This document shows positions 1-8,079 of a DNA stretch of 64,000 nucleotides, piece by piece. Positions within the stretch are counted from its first letter, which is position 1, and every line of letters starts with the position of its first letter. Under the pieces are notes generated by a model, which was not told the DNA's origin, did not search any database, and was given only the letters and a program-made list of their open reading frames with translations. A program made the translations under genes and the position numbers. The stretch comes from Alcanivorax sp. 1008. Its GTDB lineage: Bacteria; Pseudomonadota; Gammaproteobacteria; Pseudomonadales; Alcanivoracaceae. Where the stretch lies: assembly GCF_020667895.1 (NCBI RefSeq), contig NZ_JAFMPS010000008.1, positions 1 to 64,000 of the forward strand. Direction: 5' to 3'.

Positions 1-2
1 CG

Positions 3-824
3 CTTTCTTCACTGCCGGGCAATGTGCCCGCCAATGGCATCACCGTTCGTGTACGCGGCAGCCTTAATGGCGACATTCTGGATGCAAGCACCGTCAAGGG
101 CTTTAGCAGTGGCTTTGACGATCTGGATGATGGCGTCGAGGCTGAGCTGAAAGGCCTGATTACCGAAGTCACATCAAGCAGCCAGATCGCCGTAAACGGC
201 ATCCCTGTAACCATTGCCCCTGGCGCTGAATTTAGCGGCGGCAATGCGGGGCTACTGGTGGTTGGCGCAGTTGTTGAAGTGGAAGGCATCTGGTCAGAAG
301 GCATTATCATCGCTGATGAAGTGGACTTTGAGCAGGAAGAGGATATTTCTCTGCACGCTCAGGTTTCGGCAATTACTGCAACTAACCTGACTCTGAACGA
401 AGGCACCATCACTGCGCTTGGCTTGACTCTGGTATCCAACACCAACACTCGCTACGAAGATGATAGTGAAGCGGAGGAGACATTCTTTGGTCTGGACGAC
501 CTGGCAATCAATGACTATGTCGAGCTGCAGGGATACCAAAGTGGCGACACACTGGTGCTTACCGAGGTTACCCGCGTTGATCTGGAGCTACCGGTGCAAG
601 TAGTCCTGGAAGGTCCGGTCACCGCCACCACCCCGAATACCGCACTGAGCATACTTGGCGTGCCGGTAGATGTGTCTGGCAGCGAGTTCGAGGACGATAA
701 TAGCGGCAGCATTGACGCCACCACTTTCTTCTCGGCCATCACCATAGACAGCACGGTGGTTGAGGTGGAAGGCAGCTACAATGGCAGCGTAATTACCGCC
801 GAGGAAGCGGAGCTGGAAGACTAA
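3..824 (+). CDS. DUF5666 domain protein, 5'-truncated
   Basis: The reading frame is already open at the window edge, so this is the C-terminal 273 residues of a longer protein. A GTG at 24 is an internal codon as far as can be seen. The visible part consists of at least three beta-rich repeats of the DUF5666 type. Each alternates a hydrophobic strand with a Gly/Asp turn, for example VEAELKGLI, VVGAVVEVEG and VVEVEGSYNG. The composition is acidic and almost free of cysteine, as expected for an exported protein, but the signal peptide lies outside the window. DUF5666 has no established biochemical role. The gene ends at a strong intrinsic terminator and is followed by an unrelated gene. Confidence 0.75.
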   Translation, partial: LSSLPGNVPANGITVRVRGSLNGDILDASTVKGFSSGFDDLDDGVEAELKGLITEVTSSSQIAVNGIPVTIAPGAEFSGGNAGLLVVGAVVEVEGIWSEGIIIADEVDFEQEEDISLHAQVSAITATNLTLNEGTITALGLTLVSNTNTRYEDDSEAEETFFGLDDLAINDYVELQGYQSGDTLVLTEVTRVDLELPVQVVLEGPVTATTPNTALSILGVPVDVSGSEFEDDNSGSIDATTFFSAITIDSTVVEVEGSYNGSVITAEEAELED

Positions 825-843
825 CCAGCAACATCCTTAAAAA

Positions 844-878
844 AGCCGGGGTCGGTTGCAGCCGACCCCGGCTTTTTT
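844..878 (+). terminator. Rho-independent terminator after the DUF5666 gene
   Basis: A perfect 12-bp stem (AGCCGGGGTCGG at 844-855 with its complement at 862-873) has a 6-nt loop and runs into a T-rich tail ending at 878. It lies about 20 nt after the DUF5666 stop codon. Confidence 0.93.
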
Positions 879-953
879 TGGCCATGCAAGGATGGCAACC
901 GCCGGAAAATCTGCCCAGAATGGTTATTCCTTTCGCCAAAACGACGGGCTCAC

Positions 954-1286
954 ATGACCAGCGAACCACTCAAGACTGTCTCTGACCTTGTTACCGAGGC
1001 CCATGCCCGCATCCAGCAGCAGCATGCGGACATCAACCCGGTGGTCGGCGTACGACGCGGCATGAGAGAGAAAGGCATTCCTGCGGATGCCTTGACCATA
1101 GACTGCCTGCGCACAGGCAAGCGGATTGTGCTGATCCTGCATGATCAACAGCCCGGCGAGTTGATTTATCAGTTCACATTGAAAGACCAGGATACCGATG
1201 CACCTTACCAGCAGCTGCCGATGAGCAACCTGCGAGCCGATTTACTGTATGAATGGATGCGGGATTATTTTGTCGCACAAACCTGA
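954..1286 (+). CDS. Small conserved-looking protein of unknown function
   Basis: This is a 110-residue soluble protein that I do not recognise. The N-terminal half is helical (SDLVTEAHARIQQQ) and contains a charged GVRRGMREKGIPADAL stretch. The C-terminal half alternates beta and helix (KRIVLILHDQQPGELIYQF, then LRADLLYEWMRDYF). There is no signal peptide, membrane segment or metal motif. The stop is 10 nt before the GTG of the HAD hydrolase, so the two genes are probably co-transcribed. The ATG at 954 is the first start in the frame after the terminator. Confidence 0.7.
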   Translation: MTSEPLKTVSDLVTEAHARIQQQHADINPVVGVRRGMREKGIPADALTIDCLRTGKRIVLILHDQQPGELIYQFTLKDQDTDAPYQQLPMSNLRADLLYEWMRDYFVAQT

Positions 1287-1296
1287 GGCCTGAGAT

Positions 1297-2139
1297 GTGA
1301 GCATCCTGCAACTGCCCCACAGTCGCCCCAGCGCCATTCTTTTCGACTGGCATGCGACGCTGGTGGATACTCACAATGCCATGTATCTGGCCATTGACGA
1401 CATGCTGGCGCGGCTGGATGAGCTGGGTCTGATGTCGCTACTGCTGGACCCGGATGAATCGAAGACGCCGGAAGACGCAAAGCTGCTCAACTATGTGCGC
1501 ACTAACAAGCAGTTGCATCCCAAGGTGGTGGCGCAGAAAAAAATCTCTCGTACGGATATTTTTGAAGTACTGTTCGGCACCGACGAAGGCGCCAAGACTG
1601 AAGCGCATCGGGCGTTCGACGAGGCCTACCGGCAACATATCGCCGATGTGTATCCACTGGAGCCCGACATCCGCGAGCAAATTGAACGACTCAAGGCGGT
1701 GGGCTTGCCCGTGGGGGTTATTTCTAACCGGCGTCGGGATTTTTTTGAGCGAGAACTGGCACTGGTGGATGAAACTGGCTGGCTGGAACTATTTGATGTA
1801 ACCGTGTGCGGCACCGACGTTGCGAGACGAAAACCAGCCCCGGACCCGCTTCACTACGCACTGCAACAACTCAAGCTGCCAGCGGATCAACATGTCTGGT
1901 ACGTGGGTGACAGCACCACCGATGTCATTGCTGCACGACTGGCCGGCATTACCCCAATCTTTTACAACGGTGCTGGCTGGAGCCAGAACTGGTTGGACAA
2001 GATTTTCCCCGGCTCACCGCGGCACCCGCATCTACCAGATGCAGTGGTTAATACCATTGCCGAGGTGACCGACCTGGCTCGACTAATGCTGGCACAGGAT
2101 CTTCGCGTGCAGCGCGCTCGAGACAAGCGCGCTGACTAA
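1297..2139 (+). CDS. HAD-superfamily hydrolase with variant motif I
   Basis: This is a 280-residue haloacid-dehalogenase-like hydrolase starting at GTG 1297. Motif I is FDWHATLVD: the nucleophile Asp17 is present, but position +2, normally the Asp acid/base of phosphatases, is His19. Motif II is GVISNR, motif III is the Lys of RRKPAPDPLHYAL, and motif IV is YVGDSTTDV. A helical cap of about 100 residues sits between motifs I and II, which resembles phosphoglycolate-phosphatase-type class I HADs. The substrate is unknown. The His substitution makes ordinary phosphatase chemistry uncertain. It is likely co-transcribed with the 110-residue gene upstream. Confidence 0.85.
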   Translation: MSILQLPHSRPSAILFDWHATLVDTHNAMYLAIDDMLARLDELGLMSLLLDPDESKTPEDAKLLNYVRTNKQLHPKVVAQKKISRTDIFEVLFGTDEGAKTEAHRAFDEAYRQHIADVYPLEPDIREQIERLKAVGLPVGVISNRRRDFFERELALVDETGWLELFDVTVCGTDVARRKPAPDPLHYALQQLKLPADQHVWYVGDSTTDVIAARLAGITPIFYNGAGWSQNWLDKIFPGSPRHPHLPDAVVNTIAEVTDLARLMLAQDLRVQRARDKRAD

Positions 2140-2154
2140 ACGCCACCAGGGAAA

Positions 2155-3144
2155 TTATTTCGGCGGAAATGCTGCGACCTGCTGCTGCAAACGGGCCCAA
2201 GCAGCAGCGTACTCCTTCTGCAAGCGCTCCACCGCCTTGGCAGCCGGCTGAGTTTCCTTCACCGCACCAATACCCTGACCACTGCCCCAGATATCTTTCC
2301 ACGCCTTGGCGCCGCCCAGATCCGGCTTTTCGCCAAAGTCCATTTGCGAAGGGTCACCTTCCGGCAGGTTATCCGGGTCCATGCCCGCCAGCTCGATGGA
2401 ACGACGCAGATAGTTACCATGCACGCCGGTGAACAGGCTGGAGTAAACGATATCTTCAGCACTGCTATCGACGATCGCCTGCTTGTAGCTGGGATCAGCA
2501 TTGGCTTCGTCGGTGGCGATAAAGGCTGAGCCGATATAAGCAAGGTCTGCGCCCATGGCCTGGGCCGCCAGCACCGAGTCGCCGGTAGCGATGGCACCGG
2601 ACAGTAGCAAGGGGCCACCGAACCACTCACGGATTTCCTGGATCAGCGCCAGTGGTGACTGCACACCAGCATGACCACCAGCACCAGCGGCTACAGCAAT
2701 CAGGCCATCGGCACCTTTCTCAATGGCCTTTTTGGCGAACTTGTTATTGATGATGTCGTGTAGAACGATGCCGCCATAGCTGTGCACCGCTTCGTTTACA
2801 TCGACGCGGGCACCCAGCGAGGTAATAACGATCGGCACCTTGTACTTAACGCACATTTCCAGATCATGCTGCAGACGGTTATTGGAACGGTGGACAATCT
2901 GGTTGACCGCAAACGGAGCAGAGGGACGATCCGGGTTGGCTTCATCCCAGGCCGCCAGCTCTTCAGTGATCCGCTTTAACCATACCTCCAGCTGATCTGC
3001 CGGGCGTGCATTAAGAGCAGGGAACGAACCAACCACACCGGCCTTGCACAGGGCAATAACCAGATCCGGGTTAGACAAGATAAACATGGGCGAAGCGACA
3101 ACGGGTATACGTAGACGGCTTTTCAGAATTTCAGGCAAAGACAT
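2155..3144 (-). CDS. Nitronate monooxygenase (2-nitropropane dioxygenase family)
   Basis: This is a 329-residue FMN-dependent TIM-barrel enzyme that would oxidise alkyl nitronates or related carbanion substrates. Family hallmarks are an N-terminal strand (RIPVVASPMFILSNP), the phosphate-binding AAGAGGHAG region carrying the likely catalytic His, and LLLSGAIATGDSVLAAQAMGADLAYIGSAF, which is the C-terminal FMN phosphate site. The ATG at 3144 is preferred over TTG 3150 because AAGGTG lies 7 nt upstream of it. The enzyme should be cytoplasmic. The true physiological substrate of this subfamily is often unknown. Confidence 0.9.
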   Translation of the reverse strand: MSLPEILKSRLRIPVVASPMFILSNPDLVIALCKAGVVGSFPALNARPADQLEVWLKRITEELAAWDEANPDRPSAPFAVNQIVHRSNNRLQHDLEMCVKYKVPIVITSLGARVDVNEAVHSYGGIVLHDIINNKFAKKAIEKGADGLIAVAAGAGGHAGVQSPLALIQEIREWFGGPLLLSGAIATGDSVLAAQAMGADLAYIGSAFIATDEANADPSYKQAIVDSSAEDIVYSSLFTGVHGNYLRRSIELAGMDPDNLPEGDPSQMDFGEKPDLGGAKAWKDIWGSGQGIGAVKETQPAAKAVERLQKEYAAAWARLQQQVAAFPPK

Positions 3145-3372
3145 ACACAAACACCTTATTGATTAACAGGCACAAGCCTGAACAGACCCTTTACTGGGCA
3201 AGAAAGCGGGCGAACTTCTCGCTGAAACCGAACCGGTTAATCCAGCATAGGAATATGTCCGGATCGTTGGAATGTTACCACTTCCGCACAGGCATTCACG
3301 GTATCACCCACATATTCATGTGACAGTTGTGGGAGGCAAGGTTTACCACATCCTCAACGGCGGAGCACCCCG

Positions 3373-3558
3373 ATGTTTTCACTTTTCAAGTCAGACCCAC
3401 TAAAGAAGCTGCGCAAGGAGTATGCGGATACTCTGGAAAAAGCCATGTTATGTCAGCGCAGTGGCGACATCCGCCAGTACTCTTTCCTCACCGAGCAGGC
3501 AGAAGCCATGTATAAAGAAATCACCAGGCTGGAAGGCAGCGATCAGGCAGGCGGGTAA
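3373..3558 (+). CDS. DUF6435 (Lacal_2735-like) small protein
   Basis: This is a 61-residue protein beginning MFSLFKSDPLKKLRKEYA and containing the family core RSGDIRQYSFLTEQAEAMYKEI. That pattern matches the small DUF6435 family of unknown function. It is probably a single helical hairpin: it is highly charged, with no membrane segment. GGAG lies 7 nt before the ATG. The last 16 nt overlap the 3' end of the convergent pseudouridine synthase gene. Confidence 0.82.
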   Translation: MFSLFKSDPLKKLRKEYADTLEKAMLCQRSGDIRQYSFLTEQAEAMYKEITRLEGSDQAGG

Positions 3559-4268
3559 TCTGCATTGATCGCCAGCATCTCTGCGGCAGTGAGGAATCGA
3601 CTGGCGCCAGGGCGCAATGACGGGTCCAGCTGCAGTCCACCAATGGCGCTGCGGTGCAGGGTCAGCACCCGATTGCCAAAACGGCCAAACATGCGCTTGA
3701 TCTGGTGGTAGCGCCCCTCGGTGAGAACCACATCGGCAACATGCTCAGCAACAATATGCAGCTGCGCTGGGCGGGTAGTAATACCCTCGTACTCAAACCA
3801 CATGCCGGCAGCAAAAGCGTCCACATACTCTTCGTTAATCGGCTTTTCCAACGTCACCCGGTAGTGCTTGCTGACCCGGTTTTCCGGAGCACTAAGCTGG
3901 CGCGACCAGTCGCCGTCATTGGTCAGCAATAGCAGGCCGGTGGAGTGGAAGTCGAGGCGTCCGGCAATATGCAGGTCATCGCCAACCTGGTTATCCAGCA
4001 AATCAATCACCGTGGCATGCCTGCTGTCCCAGGTGGCGCTGACCACCCCGGCAGGCTTGTTCAGCATCAGGTAGCGAGCCTGCCTGGCCTGCAGTAACTG
4101 GTCATCAAGCTGCAGCCGGGAGAAAGGGCCGATACGCTGCTGCCCATCCCGTGCTGTCACACCGTCAACCTGCACCCGGCCCGCCGCCAGCAGATGCTGG
4201 ATCTCGCGCCGGCTCTGGCCAAGGCGCTGACTGAGAAAGCGGTCCAGCCGGGCGTGTTTCGAGCTCAT
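3543..4268 (-). CDS. rsuA: RsuA-family pseudouridine synthase
   Basis: This is a 241-residue pseudouridine synthase, likely acting on 16S rRNA. An N-terminal S4 RNA-binding domain (ARLDRFLSQRLGQSRREIQ, about residues 5-50) precedes the catalytic domain. The catalytic Asp is in AGRLDFHSTGLLLLTNDGDW, and the C-terminal signature is LTEGRYHQIKRMFGRFGN. Overall layout and length match E. coli RsuA (U516), but RsuA, RluE and RluB cannot be separated with certainty by eye. The ATG at 4268 fits the family N-terminus. An in-frame ATG at 4349 would add 27 residues and run into the regulatory region shared with the divergent TetR gene. Confidence 0.88.
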   Translation of the reverse strand: MSSKHARLDRFLSQRLGQSRREIQHLLAAGRVQVDGVTARDGQQRIGPFSRLQLDDQLLQARQARYLMLNKPAGVVSATWDSRHATVIDLLDNQVGDDLHIAGRLDFHSTGLLLLTNDGDWSRQLSAPENRVSKHYRVTLEKPINEEYVDAFAAGMWFEYEGITTRPAQLHIVAEHVADVVLTEGRYHQIKRMFGRFGNRVLTLHRSAIGGLQLDPSLRPGASRFLTAAEMLAINADYPPA

Positions 4269-4349
4269 GCAGGCATCCGGGAGAGGCGAAATAAGCGCCG
4301 CAGCATGGTATCGGCAAGAGTGCCGGTCAAGCCATTCGGACAAAGCCAT

Positions 4350-4364
4350 GTTGACACCGTTAAC
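4350..4364. promoter_or_regulatory. Putative TetR operator 1
   Basis: GTTGACACCGTTAAC is an imperfect palindrome of the form GTTnACnnnGTnAAC. A near-copy lies exactly 40 bp downstream at 4390-4404. The site contains the TTGACA -35 hexamer (4351-4356) of a likely promoter for the TetR gene. Confidence 0.6.
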
Positions 4365-4379
4365 TTAGCGGGCTAAATT
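4351..4379 (+). promoter_or_regulatory. Candidate sigma70 promoter for the TetR gene
   Basis: A consensus -35 TTGACA at 4351-4356 is separated by 17 bp from TAAATT (4374-4379, 4 of 6 matches). Transcription would start near 4386. That is between the two putative operators and about 34 nt before the ATG at 4420. Confidence 0.5.
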
Positions 4380-4389
4380 TGCCTCCAGT

Positions 4390-4404
4390 GTTTACACCGT
4401 CAAC
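4390..4404. promoter_or_regulatory. Putative TetR operator 2
   Basis: GTTTACACCGTCAAC matches operator 1 at 13 of 15 positions and has the same GTTnACnnnGTnAAC dyad. It sits just downstream of the predicted start of transcription, where a bound dimer would block initiation. Confidence 0.6.
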
Positions 4405-4419
4405 ATATTGAGTAGAACC

Positions 4420-5055
4420 ATGTCCGCCAGCCCCGAACCCGTCAACTACCACCATGGCAACCTGCGTAGCGCCCTGATCGGTAGCGCCCTGACCGCATTG
4501 GAGCAGGACGGCCCGGCGGCCCTTAGCCTGCGCGCTCTGGCGCGCAGTGTTGGCGTGTCCGCCACCGCGGTATACCGCCATTTCGCCAACAAGGATGACC
4601 TGCTGGCCGCTATCGCCACCGAGGGCTTCGAGGGTCTGAGCGCGGAAATGAGCGCCCGTCTGGCCCAGGAGCCGGATGCGGACACACTGCGCCAGCTGGT
4701 AATTCTTGGCGAGGGCTACGTCAATTATGCCGTTGCCCACCCGGCCCATTATCGACTGATGTTTGGCAAGCGTATGGTCGAGCGAGCCGCCTACCCGGCC
4801 CTATCGAAGGCCTCGGCGCACAGCTATGGAATGCTTGAACAGGCCGTGGCCGACGCGGTGGCCTGCGGTGATCTTCCCGCCGTACCGGTGCCCCTGCTAA
4901 GCACACTGGCCTGGTCGCTGGTGCATGGCCTGTCCACACTCAGCAACGACAACTTGCTCAACGACAAACAACTTCCTGCCAGTGCTGAACTTGGCAAAAC
5001 CTTTACCCATATGCTGGCCACGGCGCTAAAGCATCTGGCCCAACCTGCGGAGTAA
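4420..5055 (+). CDS. TetR/AcrR-family regulator with WHG-type C-terminal domain
   Basis: This is a 211-residue repressor. The N-terminal helix-turn-helix (LSLRALARSVGVSATAVYRHF) is preceded by YHHGNLRSALI, which is typical of TetR proteins carrying the WHG C-terminal domain. The ATG at 4420 is preferred over the in-frame TTG at 4408. The oxidoreductase gene starts 3 nt after the stop, so the two form an operon and the regulator probably controls it. The paired palindromes upstream suggest autoregulation. The inducer is unknown; a hydrophobic ligand related to the oxidoreductase substrate would be a natural guess. Confidence 0.9.
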   Translation: MSASPEPVNYHHGNLRSALIGSALTALEQDGPAALSLRALARSVGVSATAVYRHFANKDDLLAAIATEGFEGLSAEMSARLAQEPDADTLRQLVILGEGYVNYAVAHPAHYRLMFGKRMVERAAYPALSKASAHSYGMLEQAVADAVACGDLPAVPVPLLSTLAWSLVHGLSTLSNDNLLNDKQLPASAELGKTFTHMLATALKHLAQPAE

Positions 5056-5058
5056 TTT

Positions 5059-6693
5059 ATGTCTACGTCATCCGGGCTTGCCCCCAGCACCATTCGTATC
5101 GGCCATCGCTATCGCGCCAACCGCCTTGACGGTCCCTACGATGCTATTGTCATCGGTTCCGGTATCGGCGGTATGACCGCAGCAGCCTGTTTGGCAGAAC
5201 TGGGCCAAAAGGTGGTGGTATTGGAACAGCACTACACCGCTGGCGGCTTTACCCACAGCTACTCGCGCAATGGCTACGAATGGGACGTGGGCGTGCATTA
5301 CATCGGTGATGTTGGCGCCAAGCACACGCTGGCCCGACGGCTGTTCGACTTTGTCAGTGGCGGCAAGTTGGAATGGGCACCAATGGATGACCATTTCGAC
5401 CGCATTTTTATTGGCAAGGAGTCATTCGATCTGGTCGCCACACCAAAAAAATACCGGGCCGAATTGCTCAAGCATTTCCCGGAAGAAGAAAAAGCCATTG
5501 ATGAATACTTCAAGCGCATTGCCAAAGCGGCGGATGCCATGCGCCTGATTACCATGGAGAAGCTGCTGCCAGCACCGGCGGCAACCCTGGTAAGACTGCT
5601 GAGTAAAATCAAAGCGCCGAAGTGGCTTAACCAGACCACCCGAGAAGTACTGGAATCATTGACCAAGAACCAGAAACTGATTGCTGTTCTCACAGGCCAA
5701 TGGGGCGATAACGGTCTGCCGCCAGCACAGTCCAGCTTTATCATTCACTCGCTAATCGCCCGGCATTATCTTTATGGCGGCTATTATCCGATTGGCGGTG
5801 CCTCGCGCATGGCCGAGACCATTATTCCGCAGATCCAGAAAAATGGTGGCGAACTGTTTACCTATGCCTCCGTGGAGCAAATCCTGATTGAAGGCGGCAA
5901 GGCGGTTGGCGTAAAGATGGCCGATGGCACCGAAGTGCGCGCCCCGGTGGTGATCAGCAACGCAGGCGTGTTCAACACTTTCGGCAAGCTATTGCCAGAA
6001 AAGGTCGCCAAGCAAAGCGGTTATCTGAAAAAACTGGATACTGTGAAACGCTCAATGGCCAGCCTTGGCATGTATATCGGCATTCAGGACACCGCCGAAA
6101 ATCTTGGCCTGCCGAAAACCAATTACTGGCTCTACACCAGTGAGGACTACGAAGGCTCGCTGGACAGATTCTTTGCCGACCCGGAGAACGAACCAGTACC
6201 GCTGGTGTACATCTCGTTCCCGTCTGCCAAAGACCCGGAGTTCCTGAACAAGTATCCGGGCCGCGCCACCATCGAGATCGTTGCGCCTGGCCCCCATGAC
6301 TGGTTTGCCCAGTGGGCTGATAAGCCCTGGGGCAAGCGTGGCGAGGAATACGATGCATTGAAGGAAAAATGGTCGCAGCGCCTGCTGGAGCGCCTGTATG
6401 AACACTTCCCGCAACTGCGCGGCAAGATTGATTACTACGAACTGTCCACGCCGCTTTCCACGGACTTCTTCTGTCGCTATGCAGAAGGCGAGATCTACGG
6501 TCTGGATCATGATCCTTCGCGCTTTGAGCAGAAATGGCTGAAGCCGAAAACCAGTATTCCCGGGCTGTATCTGACCGGTCAGGACGTGGTCACCTGCGGC
6601 GTGGCCGGTGCCATGATTGGTGGCTTGGCCACTGCCGTGGTGATTAGCGGTAAGGATGGTGCCAAGCTGGCGAAGAGATTCTTCGCCAGCTAA
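5059..6693 (+). CDS. FAD-dependent phytoene desaturase / retinol-saturase-like oxidoreductase
   Basis: This is a 544-residue flavoprotein. The N-terminal dinucleotide-binding motif is DAIVIGSGIGGMTAAACLAE with VVVLEQHYTAGGF downstream, and the C-terminal FAD contact is GLYLTGQDVVTCGVAGAMIGG. Arrangement and length fit the CrtI/all-trans-retinol 13,14-reductase superfamily, whose members saturate or desaturate isoprenoid or polyene chains. No carotenoid synthesis genes lie nearby, so the substrate is open; a fatty or terpenoid polyene is plausible. GGAG overlaps the end of the TetR gene and sits 6 nt before the ATG. Translation is probably coupled to the regulator. Confidence 0.87.
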   Translation: MSTSSGLAPSTIRIGHRYRANRLDGPYDAIVIGSGIGGMTAAACLAELGQKVVVLEQHYTAGGFTHSYSRNGYEWDVGVHYIGDVGAKHTLARRLFDFVSGGKLEWAPMDDHFDRIFIGKESFDLVATPKKYRAELLKHFPEEEKAIDEYFKRIAKAADAMRLITMEKLLPAPAATLVRLLSKIKAPKWLNQTTREVLESLTKNQKLIAVLTGQWGDNGLPPAQSSFIIHSLIARHYLYGGYYPIGGASRMAETIIPQIQKNGGELFTYASVEQILIEGGKAVGVKMADGTEVRAPVVISNAGVFNTFGKLLPEKVAKQSGYLKKLDTVKRSMASLGMYIGIQDTAENLGLPKTNYWLYTSEDYEGSLDRFFADPENEPVPLVYISFPSAKDPEFLNKYPGRATIEIVAPGPHDWFAQWADKPWGKRGEEYDALKEKWSQRLLERLYEHFPQLRGKIDYYELSTPLSTDFFCRYAEGEIYGLDHDPSRFEQKWLKPKTSIPGLYLTGQDVVTCGVAGAMIGGLATAVVISGKDGAKLAKRFFAS

Positions 6694-6705
6694 TCAGACG
6701 GTGCG

Positions 6706-7980
6706 CTATTTGGCTTTAAGCTTGTCGATACCCAGCGACTTCATTACCACCTTTTCGTAAAGAGGTTCGCTGGTGCCATTTCTGATCTTGTAGAGGAAGT
6801 ATTTCTCGAAGGCGACCTTGGCTACATGGACCCACTTACCGGCCTTCATCCAGTTGACGTTGCGGGGCGGTATTTGCGGCATGGCCACAAAGGCAATACC
6901 GGTATCACCCATATCGGCAAGGCAAACCGCATTCCAGGTGGCCTCAGCGCTTTCTTCCTTGCCGTCCAGACGGGCGCGAATATTGTGCGCTGTGGCAGTC
7001 ACCATGCTCTCAATCATAAAGCCAGTCTTGGGCACGCCGGTGGGCACCGGAGTGGGCTTTTTAGGAGCAATCGCCACGGCCACGCCAATACCCCAAATAT
7101 TGCGATGTACTGGGTTGCACTGGTGTTTATCAATAACAATAAAGCCCCGGGGATTAACCAGGCCTTCAACATCACGCACCGCCTCGATGCCGGTAAAGGC
7201 CGGCAGCATCATGGAAAAACCGAATGGCACCTCATGGCGCTTCTTTTCCTGACCATTTTCATCGCACTCGACAACATACATAACGCCGTCTTCCACTCGG
7301 TCCACCTTGGCGTTGCAGATCCAGTCGATATGCCTCTTGCGAAGCTCCGATTCCATCATGGTCTTGCTATCACCAACACCGTCGAGGCCCAGATGGCCAA
7401 TAAATGGTTCAGATGTGACGAACGTCATCGGCACCTGATCACGGATTTTCCGATCACGCAGGTCCTTGTCCATAATGAAGGCAAATTCGTAGGCGGGGCC
7501 AAAACAGGATGCCCCTTGCACTGCACCGACCACAATCGGCGCCGGTTTGTTAACGAACTCAAGCCAGCGGTCCCTGGCTTGCTCTGCGTGATCAATGTGA
7601 CAGATGGACTGGGTATGGCCGTCCGGGCCCAGCCCTGCAATTTCTTCGAAGGCCAGTCGCGGGCCAGTGGAAATAATCAGATGGTCATAGCGGATAGTAC
7701 TGCCATCCTCCATCTCGATATGGTTTGACTCGGGGACCACCCTGGTCACTTTACCGACCACCAGCTCAACACCACGCTTGGCCAGCGGCTTGCCTAGTGG
7801 CACAACAATATCTTCGCGCTTACGCCAGTCCACCGCTATCCATGGATTCGACGGGACAAAGTGGAAGTAGTCCTTGTCACTGACCATCACGACTCGATCC
7901 TGCGGACGAGCTATATCTTTCATCTCAAAAGCCATCGGCATGCCGCCAAGACCCGCACCAACAATAACGATATCTGCCAT
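6706..7980 (-). CDS. sqr: Sulfide:quinone oxidoreductase
   Basis: This is a 424-residue FAD flavoprotein of the disulfide reductase fold that would oxidise sulfide and reduce quinone at the inner membrane. The FAD motif is IVIVGAGLGGMPMAFEM. All three redox-active cysteines of classical SQR appear in the expected contexts: Cys127 (QSICHID), Cys159 (GASCFGPAYEF) and Cys353 (NAVCLADMGD). The C-terminal amphipathic region (WVHVAKVAFEKYFLYKIR) resembles the membrane-docking helices. The ATG at 7980 has GGGAG 6 nt upstream and is preferred to TTG 7986. The divergent cupin gene may be co-regulated. In a heterotroph its role would be sulfide detoxification or supplementary electron input. Confidence 0.92.
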   Translation of the reverse strand: MADIVIVGAGLGGMPMAFEMKDIARPQDRVVMVSDKDYFHFVPSNPWIAVDWRKREDIVVPLGKPLAKRGVELVVGKVTRVVPESNHIEMEDGSTIRYDHLIISTGPRLAFEEIAGLGPDGHTQSICHIDHAEQARDRWLEFVNKPAPIVVGAVQGASCFGPAYEFAFIMDKDLRDRKIRDQVPMTFVTSEPFIGHLGLDGVGDSKTMMESELRKRHIDWICNAKVDRVEDGVMYVVECDENGQEKKRHEVPFGFSMMLPAFTGIEAVRDVEGLVNPRGFIVIDKHQCNPVHRNIWGIGVAVAIAPKKPTPVPTGVPKTGFMIESMVTATAHNIRARLDGKEESAEATWNAVCLADMGDTGIAFVAMPQIPPRNVNWMKAGKWVHVAKVAFEKYFLYKIRNGTSEPLYEKVVMKSLGIDKLKAK

Positions 7981-8079
7981 GATCAACTCCCACCTATGAC
8001 TTATGCCGCTCAGTCACGTTACTCTCACCAACAAGAACTACAATTGATCTGCATCACTTACCACCTAAAGGCAGGCCTG

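Noticed and set aside
6826-7728. A 300-codon open frame antisense to the SQR gene.
   Set aside because: It mirrors the codon bias of sqr, has no family resemblance or ribosome site, and sqr is unmistakable.
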